64,000 bases of DNA, from the NCBI GenBank assembly GCA_945901855.1, contig CAMDLT010000014.1, positions 1-64,000 of the forward strand. The letters are read 5' to 3'. The DNA comes from Asaia bogorensis. GTDB lineage: Bacteria > Pseudomonadota > Alphaproteobacteria > CACIAM-22H2. A program made the translations under genes and the position numbers. A model generated the notes under the pieces. The model worked only from the letters and a program-made list of their open reading frames with translations, did no database searches and was not told the origin of the DNA. Every line of letters begins with the position of its first letter. Position 1 is the first letter of the stretch. This document shows positions 40,113 through 47,724 of the stretch, piece after piece.

Positions 40113-41059
40113 TCGTTCGGCGGCGGAGTTTTTCGGGCGGCATTGCGGCGACGGCGATTCTGCTTGTGCTGATTTCGACTGCGGCTGCGGGCGATGTCGG
40201 CCCGGCGCTGGCCGTTACCATGCTGGCGGCGGCGCTGGTGGCGGTCGCGTTTTTCAATCTTCTGTTTCCGGGCTCGCTGTTTTTTTCGCTCGCTCTGGCC
40301 AATTCGATCGCGATCTACATTTCGATTTTCCTGTTCCTGTCGGAATCGAATTTCGCCGGCGTGTCGCAAACGGCCCAGCATATTGGGCTGCTGCTGCCGG
40401 TCGGCGGTTTCATGCTGGGCGCTTTTGTGCGCCGGGACGCGATTCGCGGCATCGTGACCGAACGCCATGCGGCGGCGCCGCGCGAAATGCGGGCCGCCGG
40501 CTACTGGCTGTTGCCGCTCGCGGGCCTGGGCGCTTTGACGTTTGCGGCACCGGCGTTTGCGCCGTCTGCTGCAGCGCTCGACGGGCTGTTCGTCGGGGCG
40601 ATGGCGCTGGCAGCGCTGTTGATGCTTGCAACCGCGCAGCAGGTCGCGATTTTTTTGCTGGATGCGGGCCTGCTGTTCGAGGAGTTTTTCCAGCGCCTGG
40701 AGCGGCTGGTGCTGCCGGTCTACGCGTTTTTGACCTTCTATTCGCTGATCGTCGTCGGCTTCGCTGCGGTCTACAAGATCGTCGATCGCACGGTCGCGGG
40801 TCCGCATTTTCGCCTGCTGGGCGAAGACAAGTCGATCAGCTTTGCCGATGCGGTCTATTTTTCGGTCGTCACGCTGTCGACCGTGGGCTACGGCGACATT
40901 CTGCCGGTGAGCCAAGCCGTGCGCATGATCGCCGTGATCGAAGTGATATTCGGCGTGACGCTGCTGCTGGTGGGCTTGTCGGAGATCATGAGCTATTCGC
41001 GCGAAGTGCAGGCGCGTCGCGACCGCGGGCCGGGCCCCAAGGACGGAACCGATGTTTAA
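40109..41059 (+). CDS. Voltage-independent potassium channel-like protein inside the leucine operon
   Basis: 316 residues with about eight hydrophobic helices. The C-terminal pore module holds SVVTLSTVGYGDILP, with the K+ selectivity filter TVGYGD at 258-263, flanked by two helices (about 200-222 and 272-292). The N-terminal 190 residues contain further membrane helices without voltage-sensor arginines. There is no recognised regulatory domain. The gene overlaps both liuC (four bases) and liuD (eight bases), so it is firmly within the operon. A role in ion balance during branched-chain acid uptake is speculation. Confidence 0.8.
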   Translation: MIVRRRSFSGGIAATAILLVLISTAAAGDVGPALAVTMLAAALVAVAFFNLLFPGSLFFSLALANSIAIYISIFLFLSESNFAGVSQTAQHIGLLLPVGGFMLGAFVRRDAIRGIVTERHAAAPREMRAAGYWLLPLAGLGALTFAAPAFAPSAAALDGLFVGAMALAALLMLATAQQVAIFLLDAGLLFEEFFQRLERLVLPVYAFLTFYSLIVVGFAAVYKIVDRTVAGPHFRLLGEDKSISFADAVYFSVVTLSTVGYGDILPVSQAVRMIAVIEVIFGVTLLLVGLSEIMSYSREVQARRDRGPGPKDGTDV

Positions 41060-43028
41060 AAAGCTGCTGATCGCCAATCGCGGCGAAATCGCCGTGCGCG
41101 TCGCGCGCACGGCCCGCGCGATGGGCATTGCGACCGTGGCGGTCTATTCGCGGGCCGATGCGAACGCGCTGCATGTCGTATCGTGCGACGAAGCCTATCC
41201 GGTCGGCGGCGATGCGCCCAAGGACAGCTATCTTCGCGGCGATGCGATTCTGGCGGCGGCCAAAGCCAGCGGCGCCGATGCCGTGCATCCGGGCTACGGG
41301 TTCCTGTCCGAGAACGCCGATTTTGCGCAAGCTTGCGCGGATGCCGGCATCGCGTTTGTCGGCCCGCCGCCCGCCGCCATCCGCGCGATGGGCGGCAAGA
41401 GTGCGGCCAAAGCCCTGATGGTCGAAGCGGGCGTGCCGGTCGTGCCGGGCTATCACGGCGCCGACCAGGACCAGGCGACGCTGGCGGATGCGGCGGCGCG
41501 CATCGGCTATCCCGTGCTTATCAAGGCGTCGGCGGGCGGCGGCGGCAAGGGCATGCGGATCGTTTCGGGTCCGGAAGCGCTGGCGGAAAATCTGCTGGGC
41601 GCGCAGCGCGAGGCCAAGTCCGCCTTCGGCGATCCGCTGGTGCTGATCGAAAAGTATCTCGCCCGCCCGCGCCATATCGAAGTGCAGGTGTTCTGCGACG
41701 CGCATGCCAACGGCGTCTATCTGTTCGAACGCGATTGCTCGCTGCAACGACGCCACCAGAAAGTGATCGAAGAAGCGCCTGCCCCCGGCATGGCGCCTGA
41801 GCGTCGTCAGGCGATGGGCGAGGCGGCCGTGCGCGCGGCCAAGGCGGTGGGCTATGTCGGCGCCGGCACCGTCGAATTCATCGCCGATCCCGACGGCACG
41901 TTCTATTTCATGGAAATGAACACGCGCCTGCAAGTCGAGCATCCGGTCACCGAGGCGATCACGGGGCTCGATCTGGTCGAATGGCAACTGCGCGTCGCGT
42001 CGGGCGAGCCGTTGCCGAAATTGCAGCGCGAACTCGCCATCGACGGCCACGCATTCGAGGCGCGTCTTTATGCCGAAGATCCCGTGCGCGATTTTCTCCC
42101 CGCGACCGGACGCCTGCACGCGCTTGCGTTTCCGGCCGATGCGCGCATCGACACGGGCGTTCGCGCGGGCGACAGCGTGACCATCCATTACGATCCGATG
42201 ATCGCCAAACTGATCGTGCACGGGCGCAACCGCGCGGCGGCGCTGGCGAAGCTGGCGGCCGCTCTCGACCGCGTGCGCATCGTGGGCGTTGCCAACAACG
42301 CGGCGTTTTTGGCGCGCGTCGCGCGCCATCCGGCGTTTGCGCGCGGCGAAATCGACACGGGCTTCATCGCGCGCTACCGCGACGATCTGGTGCCGGCACC
42401 CGCGCCCGCCGACGATACGACGCTGGCGCTGGCAGCACTTGGCGTGCTGCGTCGCCGCGCGATGCCCGATGCCGTCTCGCCGTGGGCCCGGCTTCAGGGC
42501 TGGCGCCTCAACGGGGCGGCGCACGATTCGCTGGTCTTTGCCGAGGGCGATGCGCAGACGACCGTGACCGCGCATTTCGAGGCCGACGGCTACCGCTTGG
42601 CGCTGCCGGGCGGCGAGATACGGGCAAGTGCAACGCTCAATGCCGACGGCACGCTCGATGCGGTGCTGGAAGGCCGCCGCATTCAAGCGACGATCGTGCA
42701 GAACGGCGCCGAATGGACCGTCTTCCAGGGCGCCGCATCGCGCACGCTCGTGCTGTTCGACCGCCTGGCCGCCGATGCGCGCGATGCCGACAAATCGGGC
42801 AAGCTTATTGCCCCCATGCCCGGCAAGATTGTAGCCGTGCATGTGGCGCCGGGCGACGCCGTCAAGCGCGGACAGAAGCTTATCGTGCTGGAAGCGATGA
42901 AAATGGAGCACACGATCCTGGCACCCGCCGACGGCGTGGTGGCGCGGGTGCGCTTCAAGGCGGGCGAACAGGCGGCCGAGGGCGAGGAACTTGTCGGTTT
43001 CGACGAACCGGCCGAGAAGACGCCATGA
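41052..43028 (+). CDS. liuD: Methylcrotonyl-CoA carboxylase alpha subunit (biotin carboxylase plus BCCP)
   Basis: 658 residues from ATG 41052. The biotin carboxylase domain spans about 3-445 (LLIANRGEIAVRVARTARAMG, SAGGGGKGMR, FMEMNTRLQVEHPVTEAITG). A linker with the MCC-type BT domain follows, and the biotinyl domain ends with EAMKMEH, Lys617 being the biotin site. It is about 60% similar in layout to PccA (25761) but pairs with LiuB by position. Stop overlaps liuE by four bases. Confidence 0.94.
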   Translation: MFKKLLIANRGEIAVRVARTARAMGIATVAVYSRADANALHVVSCDEAYPVGGDAPKDSYLRGDAILAAAKASGADAVHPGYGFLSENADFAQACADAGIAFVGPPPAAIRAMGGKSAAKALMVEAGVPVVPGYHGADQDQATLADAAARIGYPVLIKASAGGGGKGMRIVSGPEALAENLLGAQREAKSAFGDPLVLIEKYLARPRHIEVQVFCDAHANGVYLFERDCSLQRRHQKVIEEAPAPGMAPERRQAMGEAAVRAAKAVGYVGAGTVEFIADPDGTFYFMEMNTRLQVEHPVTEAITGLDLVEWQLRVASGEPLPKLQRELAIDGHAFEARLYAEDPVRDFLPATGRLHALAFPADARIDTGVRAGDSVTIHYDPMIAKLIVHGRNRAAALAKLAAALDRVRIVGVANNAAFLARVARHPAFARGEIDTGFIARYRDDLVPAPAPADDTTLALAALGVLRRRAMPDAVSPWARLQGWRLNGAAHDSLVFAEGDAQTTVTAHFEADGYRLALPGGEIRASATLNADGTLDAVLEGRRIQATIVQNGAEWTVFQGAASRTLVLFDRLAADARDADKSGKLIAPMPGKIVAVHVAPGDAVKRGQKLIVLEAMKMEHTILAPADGVVARVRFKAGEQAAEGEELVGFDEPAEKTP

Positions 43029-43936
43029 GATTGCCAACGCATGTGCGCATGGTCGAAGTGGGCCCGCGCGACGGCCTGCAAAACGAGGCCGTCGCGATCG
43101 ACGTTGCGACCAAGGTCGCGCTCGTCGAACGGCTTGCCGATGCGGGCCTGATGTCGGTCGAAGCGGGCAGTTTTGTTGCGCCCAAATGGGTCCCGCAAAT
43201 GGCCGATACCGACCAGGTGATGGCGCGCATCAAGCGCAAACCGGGCGTGTCCTATCCGGTTCTGGTGCCCAACATGAAAGGCTTCGAGGCGGCGCTGGCC
43301 GCCAAAGCCGACGAGATCGCGATCTTCGCCGCTGCCTCGGAGAGTTTTTCCAAGCGCAACATCAATTGTTCGATTGCCGAAAGCCTCGTGCGCTTTGCGC
43401 CGGTGGCCGAAGCCGCCAAGCAGGCGGGCATGCGCGTGCGCGGCTATGTCAGCTGCGTGCTCGACTGCCCCTACGAAGGTCCGATCGCGGCCGCGCAAGC
43501 GGCGGAAGTGGCGCGCCGTCTCTACCAGCTCGGCTGCTACGAGGTCTCGCTCGGCGACACGATCGGCACCGGCACGCCGCACCGCGCCCAGGCGCTGGTC
43601 GATGCGACCGCCGAGCATATTCCGCGTGGCGCCATCGCCGTGCATTTCCACGACACGTACGGTCAGGCATTGGCGAATATTTATGCCTGCCTCGAGCGCG
43701 GAATTGCGACCGTGGATAGCGCCGTCGCGGGGCTGGGCGGTTGCCCCTATGCCAAGGGCGCGTCGGGCAATGTGGCGTCGGAAGACGTGCGTTACATGCT
43801 GGGCGGGCTTGGAATCGCGACAGGCGTGGATCTTGGCGCCCTCGCCGCCGCCGGGCGCTTTGCGTGCCATGCGCTTGGCCGGGCGCCGGCGGGACGCGCG
43901 GCGCAAGCGCTCGCCGCAAAACAAGAAGAGTTCTAA
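43025..43936 (+). CDS. liuE: Hydroxymethylglutaryl-CoA lyase
   Basis: 303 residues from ATG 43025. The HMGL-like TIM barrel has VEVGPRDGLQNE at the N-terminus (Arg and Asp of the active site), SASESFSKRNIN-type segment (AASESFSKRNI), the metal histidines in VHFHDTYGQA, and the signature cysteine in GLGGCPYAKGASGN. It cleaves HMG-CoA to acetyl-CoA and acetoacetate, the last leucine-degradation step. The same enzyme symbol mvaB is also used. It ends the operon, as the next gene starts 46 bp later. Confidence 0.95.
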   Translation: MRLPTHVRMVEVGPRDGLQNEAVAIDVATKVALVERLADAGLMSVEAGSFVAPKWVPQMADTDQVMARIKRKPGVSYPVLVPNMKGFEAALAAKADEIAIFAAASESFSKRNINCSIAESLVRFAPVAEAAKQAGMRVRGYVSCVLDCPYEGPIAAAQAAEVARRLYQLGCYEVSLGDTIGTGTPHRAQALVDATAEHIPRGAIAVHFHDTYGQALANIYACLERGIATVDSAVAGLGGCPYAKGASGNVASEDVRYMLGGLGIATGVDLGALAAAGRFACHALGRAPAGRAAQALAAKQEEF

Positions 43937-43981
43937 TTGTATATTGCCAGCGGTCGACGGCAGGACTATCGTCACGACGTC

Positions 43982-44470
43982 ATGGCTTACGACTTCAAAA
44001 ATACGTGCGTGTTGGTGCTCGAAGACAGCGGGGCAATGCGCAAATTGCTTCGCAATATGCTCCTCGCAATTGGCGTTGGTGAAGTTGTGGATATGACGGA
44101 TGCGGGGCTTGCCTACATCAAGATGAAGATGGCGCCGGTCGATTTTGCGCTGGTCGATTGGGAGATGTATCCCGTCATGGGTCTCGAATTCGTACGCAGG
44201 ATCCGCACCGAGCGCGATTCGCCCAATCCGTTTTTGCCAATCATCATGGTGACGGCCCATACCGAGCGCGAGCGCGTGATCAAGGCGCGCGATCTGGGCA
44301 TTACAGAATTTTTAGCCAAGCCCATCAGCGCCCAGTCGCTGGCCCAGCGTATCGAGGAACTCGTCGACCGGCCGCGACCCTATGTGCGCACGAGTTCGTA
44401 TTTCGGCCCGTGCCGCCGCCGCAAGCGCGGCGGCATTTTCAGTGGCGTCGAGCGGCGCCAAAACGTCTGA
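43982..44470 (+). CDS. CheY-like single-domain response regulator
   Basis: 162 residues from ATG 43982 (MAYDFKNT); a TTG at 43937 is a longer alternative. The receiver domain (about 7-125) has the acidic pair Glu14-Asp15, phospho-acceptor Asp59 in LVDWEM, Thr91 in MVTAHT and Lys113 in LAKPI. No output domain is present. Its partner may be the Hpt protein encoded next door, suggesting an orphan phosphorelay. The basic C-terminal tail (CRRRKRGG) is unusual. Confidence 0.85.
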   Translation: MAYDFKNTCVLVLEDSGAMRKLLRNMLLAIGVGEVVDMTDAGLAYIKMKMAPVDFALVDWEMYPVMGLEFVRRIRTERDSPNPFLPIIMVTAHTERERVIKARDLGITEFLAKPISAQSLAQRIEELVDRPRPYVRTSSYFGPCRRRKRGGIFSGVERRQNV

Positions 44471-44492
44471 TGCAACCCGATCGGATCGAACG

Positions 44493-44981
44493 ATGAGCGA
44501 TGTTGTCGGCACCCGCAAATTCCAGATCATCAATCCGCCCAATCTGCTGAAATCGAAGGTCGGCGGCGGCGGTTTCGCGTTGGGAGTCCTCGAAAAGGCA
44601 GCCAAAGTCCTCGAGAGTTTGCGCGGCGAATTCGAGGAGCTTGCCAAAAGCGAGGTGGTGAAGCTGGTGGCGGCGGCGAACGTCCTCGTCGCCAACCCCA
44701 GCGATCTTGCCAGTCGCGACGAGGTCTACAAGATCGCGCACGAATTGCGCGGCCAGGGCGGTTCCTACGGCTATCCGCTGGTCACGGAATTTGGCGACAA
44801 ATTGTGCCGCTATCTGGATGCAGCCGCGGTGCTCGACGCAAAAAGCCTGGTCGTCGTCAAGGCGACGGCCAACGCGATCGCGGTCGTGATCAATTCGAAA
44901 ATATCGGGCGACGGCGGCGACACGGGCCGCGCCCTCGTGGCCATGCTCGCCCAGGCGCTGGCGCAGGTCAAAGGGGAATGA
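44493..44981 (+). CDS. Histidine phosphotransfer (Hpt) domain protein
   Basis: 162 residues from ATG 44493, 22 bp after the receiver gene. The Hpt motif IAHELRGQGGSYGYPLVTE places the phosphorylated histidine at residue 83, with the usual HxxKG-like run replaced by HELRGQGG. The N-terminus has a variable region of about 70 residues. Together with the upstream CheY-like protein it could relay phosphate from an unlinked hybrid histidine kinase. No kinase gene lies in this window. Stop overlaps the next gene by four bases. Confidence 0.75.
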   Translation: MSDVVGTRKFQIINPPNLLKSKVGGGGFALGVLEKAAKVLESLRGEFEELAKSEVVKLVAAANVLVANPSDLASRDEVYKIAHELRGQGGSYGYPLVTEFGDKLCRYLDAAAVLDAKSLVVVKATANAIAVVINSKISGDGGDTGRALVAMLAQALAQVKGE

Positions 44982-45418
44982 CGCTGCACATCGTGAAACT
45001 GTGCGTCGGCTGCGAGTCGGTCGAAGACCTGGCTGCGTGGCAAAAAAAGCGCCTCGCAGACCAGAAAGCGCGCGGCCACAAGCCCCAGCTCAAGCACGTG
45101 ACGCGCAACACGCCCAAGCGCGGCGACGAAATTGCGGGCGAAGGATCGCTTTACTGGGTCGTCAAGGGCACGATCCGCTGCCGCCAAAAAATCGTGCGCT
45201 TCGTCAGCCGCAAAGACGCGACCGGCAAGCCCGCTTGCGAAATCCATCTCGACCCCAAGCTTGTGCGCACGGCACCCAAACCCATGCGCGCGTTCCAGGG
45301 CTGGCGCTATCTCGAGGCGTCGGGTGCGCCCCGCGACCTCGACGCCAAGACCGCGCAGGCCGAAGCCAAGCTGCCGCCCCAAATGGCGGAGGAATTGCGC
45401 GCCTTGGGATTGCTTTAA
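44978..45418 (+). CDS. DUF1489 family protein
   Basis: 146 residues from ATG 44978, overlapping the Hpt gene. The sequence MTLHIVKLCVGCESVEDLAAWQ, HVTRNTPKR and the later GSLYWVVKG and RPMRAFQGWRYLE-like stretch (PMRAFQGWRYLE) match the alphaproteobacterial DUF1489 family, which has no known function. Its occurrence is a taxonomic marker for this class. Confidence 0.85.
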   Translation: MTLHIVKLCVGCESVEDLAAWQKKRLADQKARGHKPQLKHVTRNTPKRGDEIAGEGSLYWVVKGTIRCRQKIVRFVSRKDATGKPACEIHLDPKLVRTAPKPMRAFQGWRYLEASGAPRDLDAKTAQAEAKLPPQMAEELRALGLL

Positions 45419-45476
45419 ACAAGAGGGCCTTTTGTCGGCCCCGGTGCGCATCCTTTATTTTTCTTTTGCGAATGGA

Positions 45477-45531
45477 ATGTCCGGTCTAGCCTTGTGCCTT
45501 CGCCGCACCCTCAAGGGAGCCGACCGGACAT
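45477..45531. promoter_or_regulatory. Ten-bp inverted repeat flanking the start of the next gene
   Basis: ATGTCCGGTC (45477-45486) and GACCGGACAT (45522-45531) are perfect inverted repeats separated by 35 bp. The right arm includes the first two bases of the start codon at 45530, and the ribosome binding site AAGGGAG lies in the loop. In RNA this would form a hairpin that holds the start region; as DNA it could be a two-site operator. Nothing in the sequence decides which. Confidence 0.4.
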
Positions 45532-46720
45532 GGATTTTCGCCTCACCGACGCCCAGCAAGCCTTGCAAAATCGTGCGCGCGCCTTTGCCGAACGCGTCGT
45601 GGCCCCGCTTGCTGCCGAGACCGACCGCAGCGAAGCCTATCCGTGGGACACGGTCGCGGCGTTGGCGGACGAAGGTTTTATGGGCATGACAATACCCGCC
45701 GAATTCGGCGGGGCAGGGGCAAGCTATCTCGACGCTTGTTTGGTGATCGAAGAATTGGCGCGCGTGTGCGGCGTCACCGGCCGCATCGCGGTCGAAGCGA
45801 ACATGGGCGCGTTGGGCGCCATCATGGCCTACGGCACGCCCGCGCAAAAATCGCTTGCGGCGGACTTGGTGCTGAAGGGCGACAAGCCTGCGATCTGCAT
45901 CACCGAGCCCGAGGCCGGCAGTGCTGCCAACGAGATGACGACGCGCGCCGACAAACGCGGCGAGCGCTATATCCTCAACGGGCGCAAGCATTGGATCACG
46001 GGCGGGGGCGTGTCGCGGCTGCATCTGGTGTTCGCGCGCGTGTTCGACGAAAGCGGACGCGAACAAGGCATCGGCGGTTTTATCGCGGTGCGCGACCAAA
46101 CCAAGGGGCTGGTCGTCGGCAAGCGCGAACCGGCCATGGGCATGCGCGGCCTGCCGGAGACCGAGATCGTCCTCGACGACATGGACGTGCCCGCCGATGC
46201 GCTGGTCGTGGGCCCGCGCGGCCTGCGCCATGGCTTTGGCGCCTTGATGGACGCCTACAATGCCCAGCGCGTGGGGGCGGCAACCGTGGCGCTGGGCTTG
46301 GCGCAGGGCGCCTACGAACTGGCCGTGGCGCGCGCGCAAACGCGCCGCCAGTTCGGCCGCGCGATCTGCGAATTTCAGGGCCTGCAATGGATGCTGGCCG
46401 ACATGTCGGTCGGATTGCAGGCGGGCCGGCTGTTGGTCCACCGTGCGGCGGCAAGCGGCGACGGCAGTTTTCCGGATCCGCTTGCGGCGGCGCAAGCCAA
46501 GGTGTTTGTCGCCGACATGGCGATCAAGACGACCAACGATGCGTTGCAAATTTTCGGCGCGGCCGGCTATTCGCGCAACAACCCGCTGGAGCGCATGGCG
46601 CGCGACGCGCGCATGTTCACGATCGGCGGCGGCACAGCACAAATCTTGCGCACGCAGATTGCCGCGCGCGTGCTGGCCCGCAAGCTGCCCCAGTCGCCCG
46701 CACGCGAAGCGGCCGAGTAG
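45530..46720 (+). CDS. Acyl-CoA-dehydrogenase-fold enzyme lacking the catalytic glutamates; possible 3-sulfinopropanoyl-CoA desulfinase
   Basis: 396 residues from ATG 45530. The FAD fold is intact (CITEPEAGSAANEM, HWITGGGVS). However, the helix-G position that is glutamate in isovaleryl-CoA dehydrogenase is Gln246 (DAYNAQRVG), and the short-chain glutamate site near the C-terminus is glycine (TIGGGTAQILR), so neither usual base is present. An arginine (Arg85, TGRIAVE) lies where the desulfinase AcdDPN7 is recalled to have its sulfinate-binding Arg84. These features fit a 3-sulfinopropanoyl-CoA desulfinase better than a dehydrogenase. The identification is from memory and motif positions, not a search. 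Confidence 0.6.
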   Translation: MDFRLTDAQQALQNRARAFAERVVAPLAAETDRSEAYPWDTVAALADEGFMGMTIPAEFGGAGASYLDACLVIEELARVCGVTGRIAVEANMGALGAIMAYGTPAQKSLAADLVLKGDKPAICITEPEAGSAANEMTTRADKRGERYILNGRKHWITGGGVSRLHLVFARVFDESGREQGIGGFIAVRDQTKGLVVGKREPAMGMRGLPETEIVLDDMDVPADALVVGPRGLRHGFGALMDAYNAQRVGAATVALGLAQGAYELAVARAQTRRQFGRAICEFQGLQWMLADMSVGLQAGRLLVHRAAASGDGSFPDPLAAAQAKVFVADMAIKTTNDALQIFGAAGYSRNNPLERMARDARMFTIGGGTAQILRTQIAARVLARKLPQSPAREAAE

Positions 46721-46753
46721 AGGGGTACAACGATTTTTTTTGGGGCGCGCGGT

Positions 46754-47677
46754 CTACGCCCGCAGCGCTGTTGCGGGCGTTTCGGGCAGCGCCGTCGGCA
46801 CCGGGATCGGCACCGGGGGCGCATGCAGGCCGATCGCGTCGATGAGGCTTCGAATTTCCTGGCGGCCGGCGATGTGCGACAGGGTCAGCGGCGTCTGGAT
46901 GCCGCGCTCGCGCAGATCGAGCAGCGTCAGGCCCGACAAAAACAATTCGCGGAAGATCACGCGGTCGCCCAGGCCCGGCGCTTGGCGAAAAGCGAAGCGG
47001 CGTGCGAGCGTGTCGAGCGTCTGGCCCATATTGCGCTTGTTGCGCGCGTCCACGCCCGCCAGCCGGTTGCGCAGCACCAGCCAGTCGATGCTTTCGCCGT
47101 TGCGTTTGGCGCGAATTTTTTTCTGGTCCCACACCATCGCGCTGTAGGCCGACGGGCAGATCACGCGCAGCGTCATCGGCTCGACCTTGGCCAGCAGGTC
47201 CAGATCCACGAAGCTGTCGTTCATGGGCGTGACCAGCGTGTCGGCATAGGAATGCGCCACGCGGCTCATCGTCTGGTCGGAACCGGGCGTGTCGATCACG
47301 ATCGTGTCGCAATCGAGCGACAGTTCCGCGATCGCCGCTTCCAGCCGCGCGGTCTCGTCCGCCACCGCCTCGGCGCCAAGGCCGGCCGCGCGCGGTACCA
47401 GCCGGTGCTCTGGCATCGGCAAGGGCAAGCGCAGCCGTTCGATCGATTGCTGGCGGTTTTCCAGATACCGCGTCAGTGTCGCCTGACGGGAGTCGACGTC
47501 GATCGTGCCGACGCGCAAGCCCTCGCGCAGCAGCCCTACGGTCAGGTGCATTGCAACCGTCGACTTTCCGGAGCCGCCTTTTTCATTGCCCAGCACGACA
47601 ATGCGCGCGCGCCGAACCGGAGCCGGGATCGCAGCAACACAATGATAATCGTCGAGAATGCCCGAATCGGCCGTCAT
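46754..47677 (-). CDS. mipZ: MipZ-like ParA-family ATPase (division-site/chromosome positioning)
   Basis: 307 residues on the minus strand from about 47677. The deviant Walker A NEKGGSGKST is at residues 31-40, and VIDTPGSDQTMS and TLVTPMNDSFVDLDLL follow. A cluster such as KEK and the long C-terminal helices are typical of MipZ, which forms a gradient from the poles to inhibit FtsZ in alphaproteobacteria. It is transcribed opposite to the pentapeptide gene, with which it shares a 47-bp intergenic region. Confidence 0.88.
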   Translation of the reverse strand: MTADSGILDDYHCVAAIPAPVRRARIVVLGNEKGGSGKSTVAMHLTVGLLREGLRVGTIDVDSRQATLTRYLENRQQSIERLRLPLPMPEHRLVPRAAGLGAEAVADETARLEAAIAELSLDCDTIVIDTPGSDQTMSRVAHSYADTLVTPMNDSFVDLDLLAKVEPMTLRVICPSAYSAMVWDQKKIRAKRNGESIDWLVLRNRLAGVDARNKRNMGQTLDTLARRFAFRQAPGLGDRVIFRELFLSGLTLLDLRERGIQTPLTLSHIAGRQEIRSLIDAIGLHAPPVPIPVPTALPETPATALRA

Positions 47678-47724
47678 AGCTCTAGTCTACCGCGTTCTCG
47701 CCGGTTTAAACTCCCTTTTGCAAA

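Noticed and set aside
45425-45441. GGGCC-N7-GGCCC hairpin after the DUF1489 gene as a terminator
   Set aside because: The stem is only five bases and the T-rich tract lies a dozen bases farther on, so it does not fit an intrinsic terminator.
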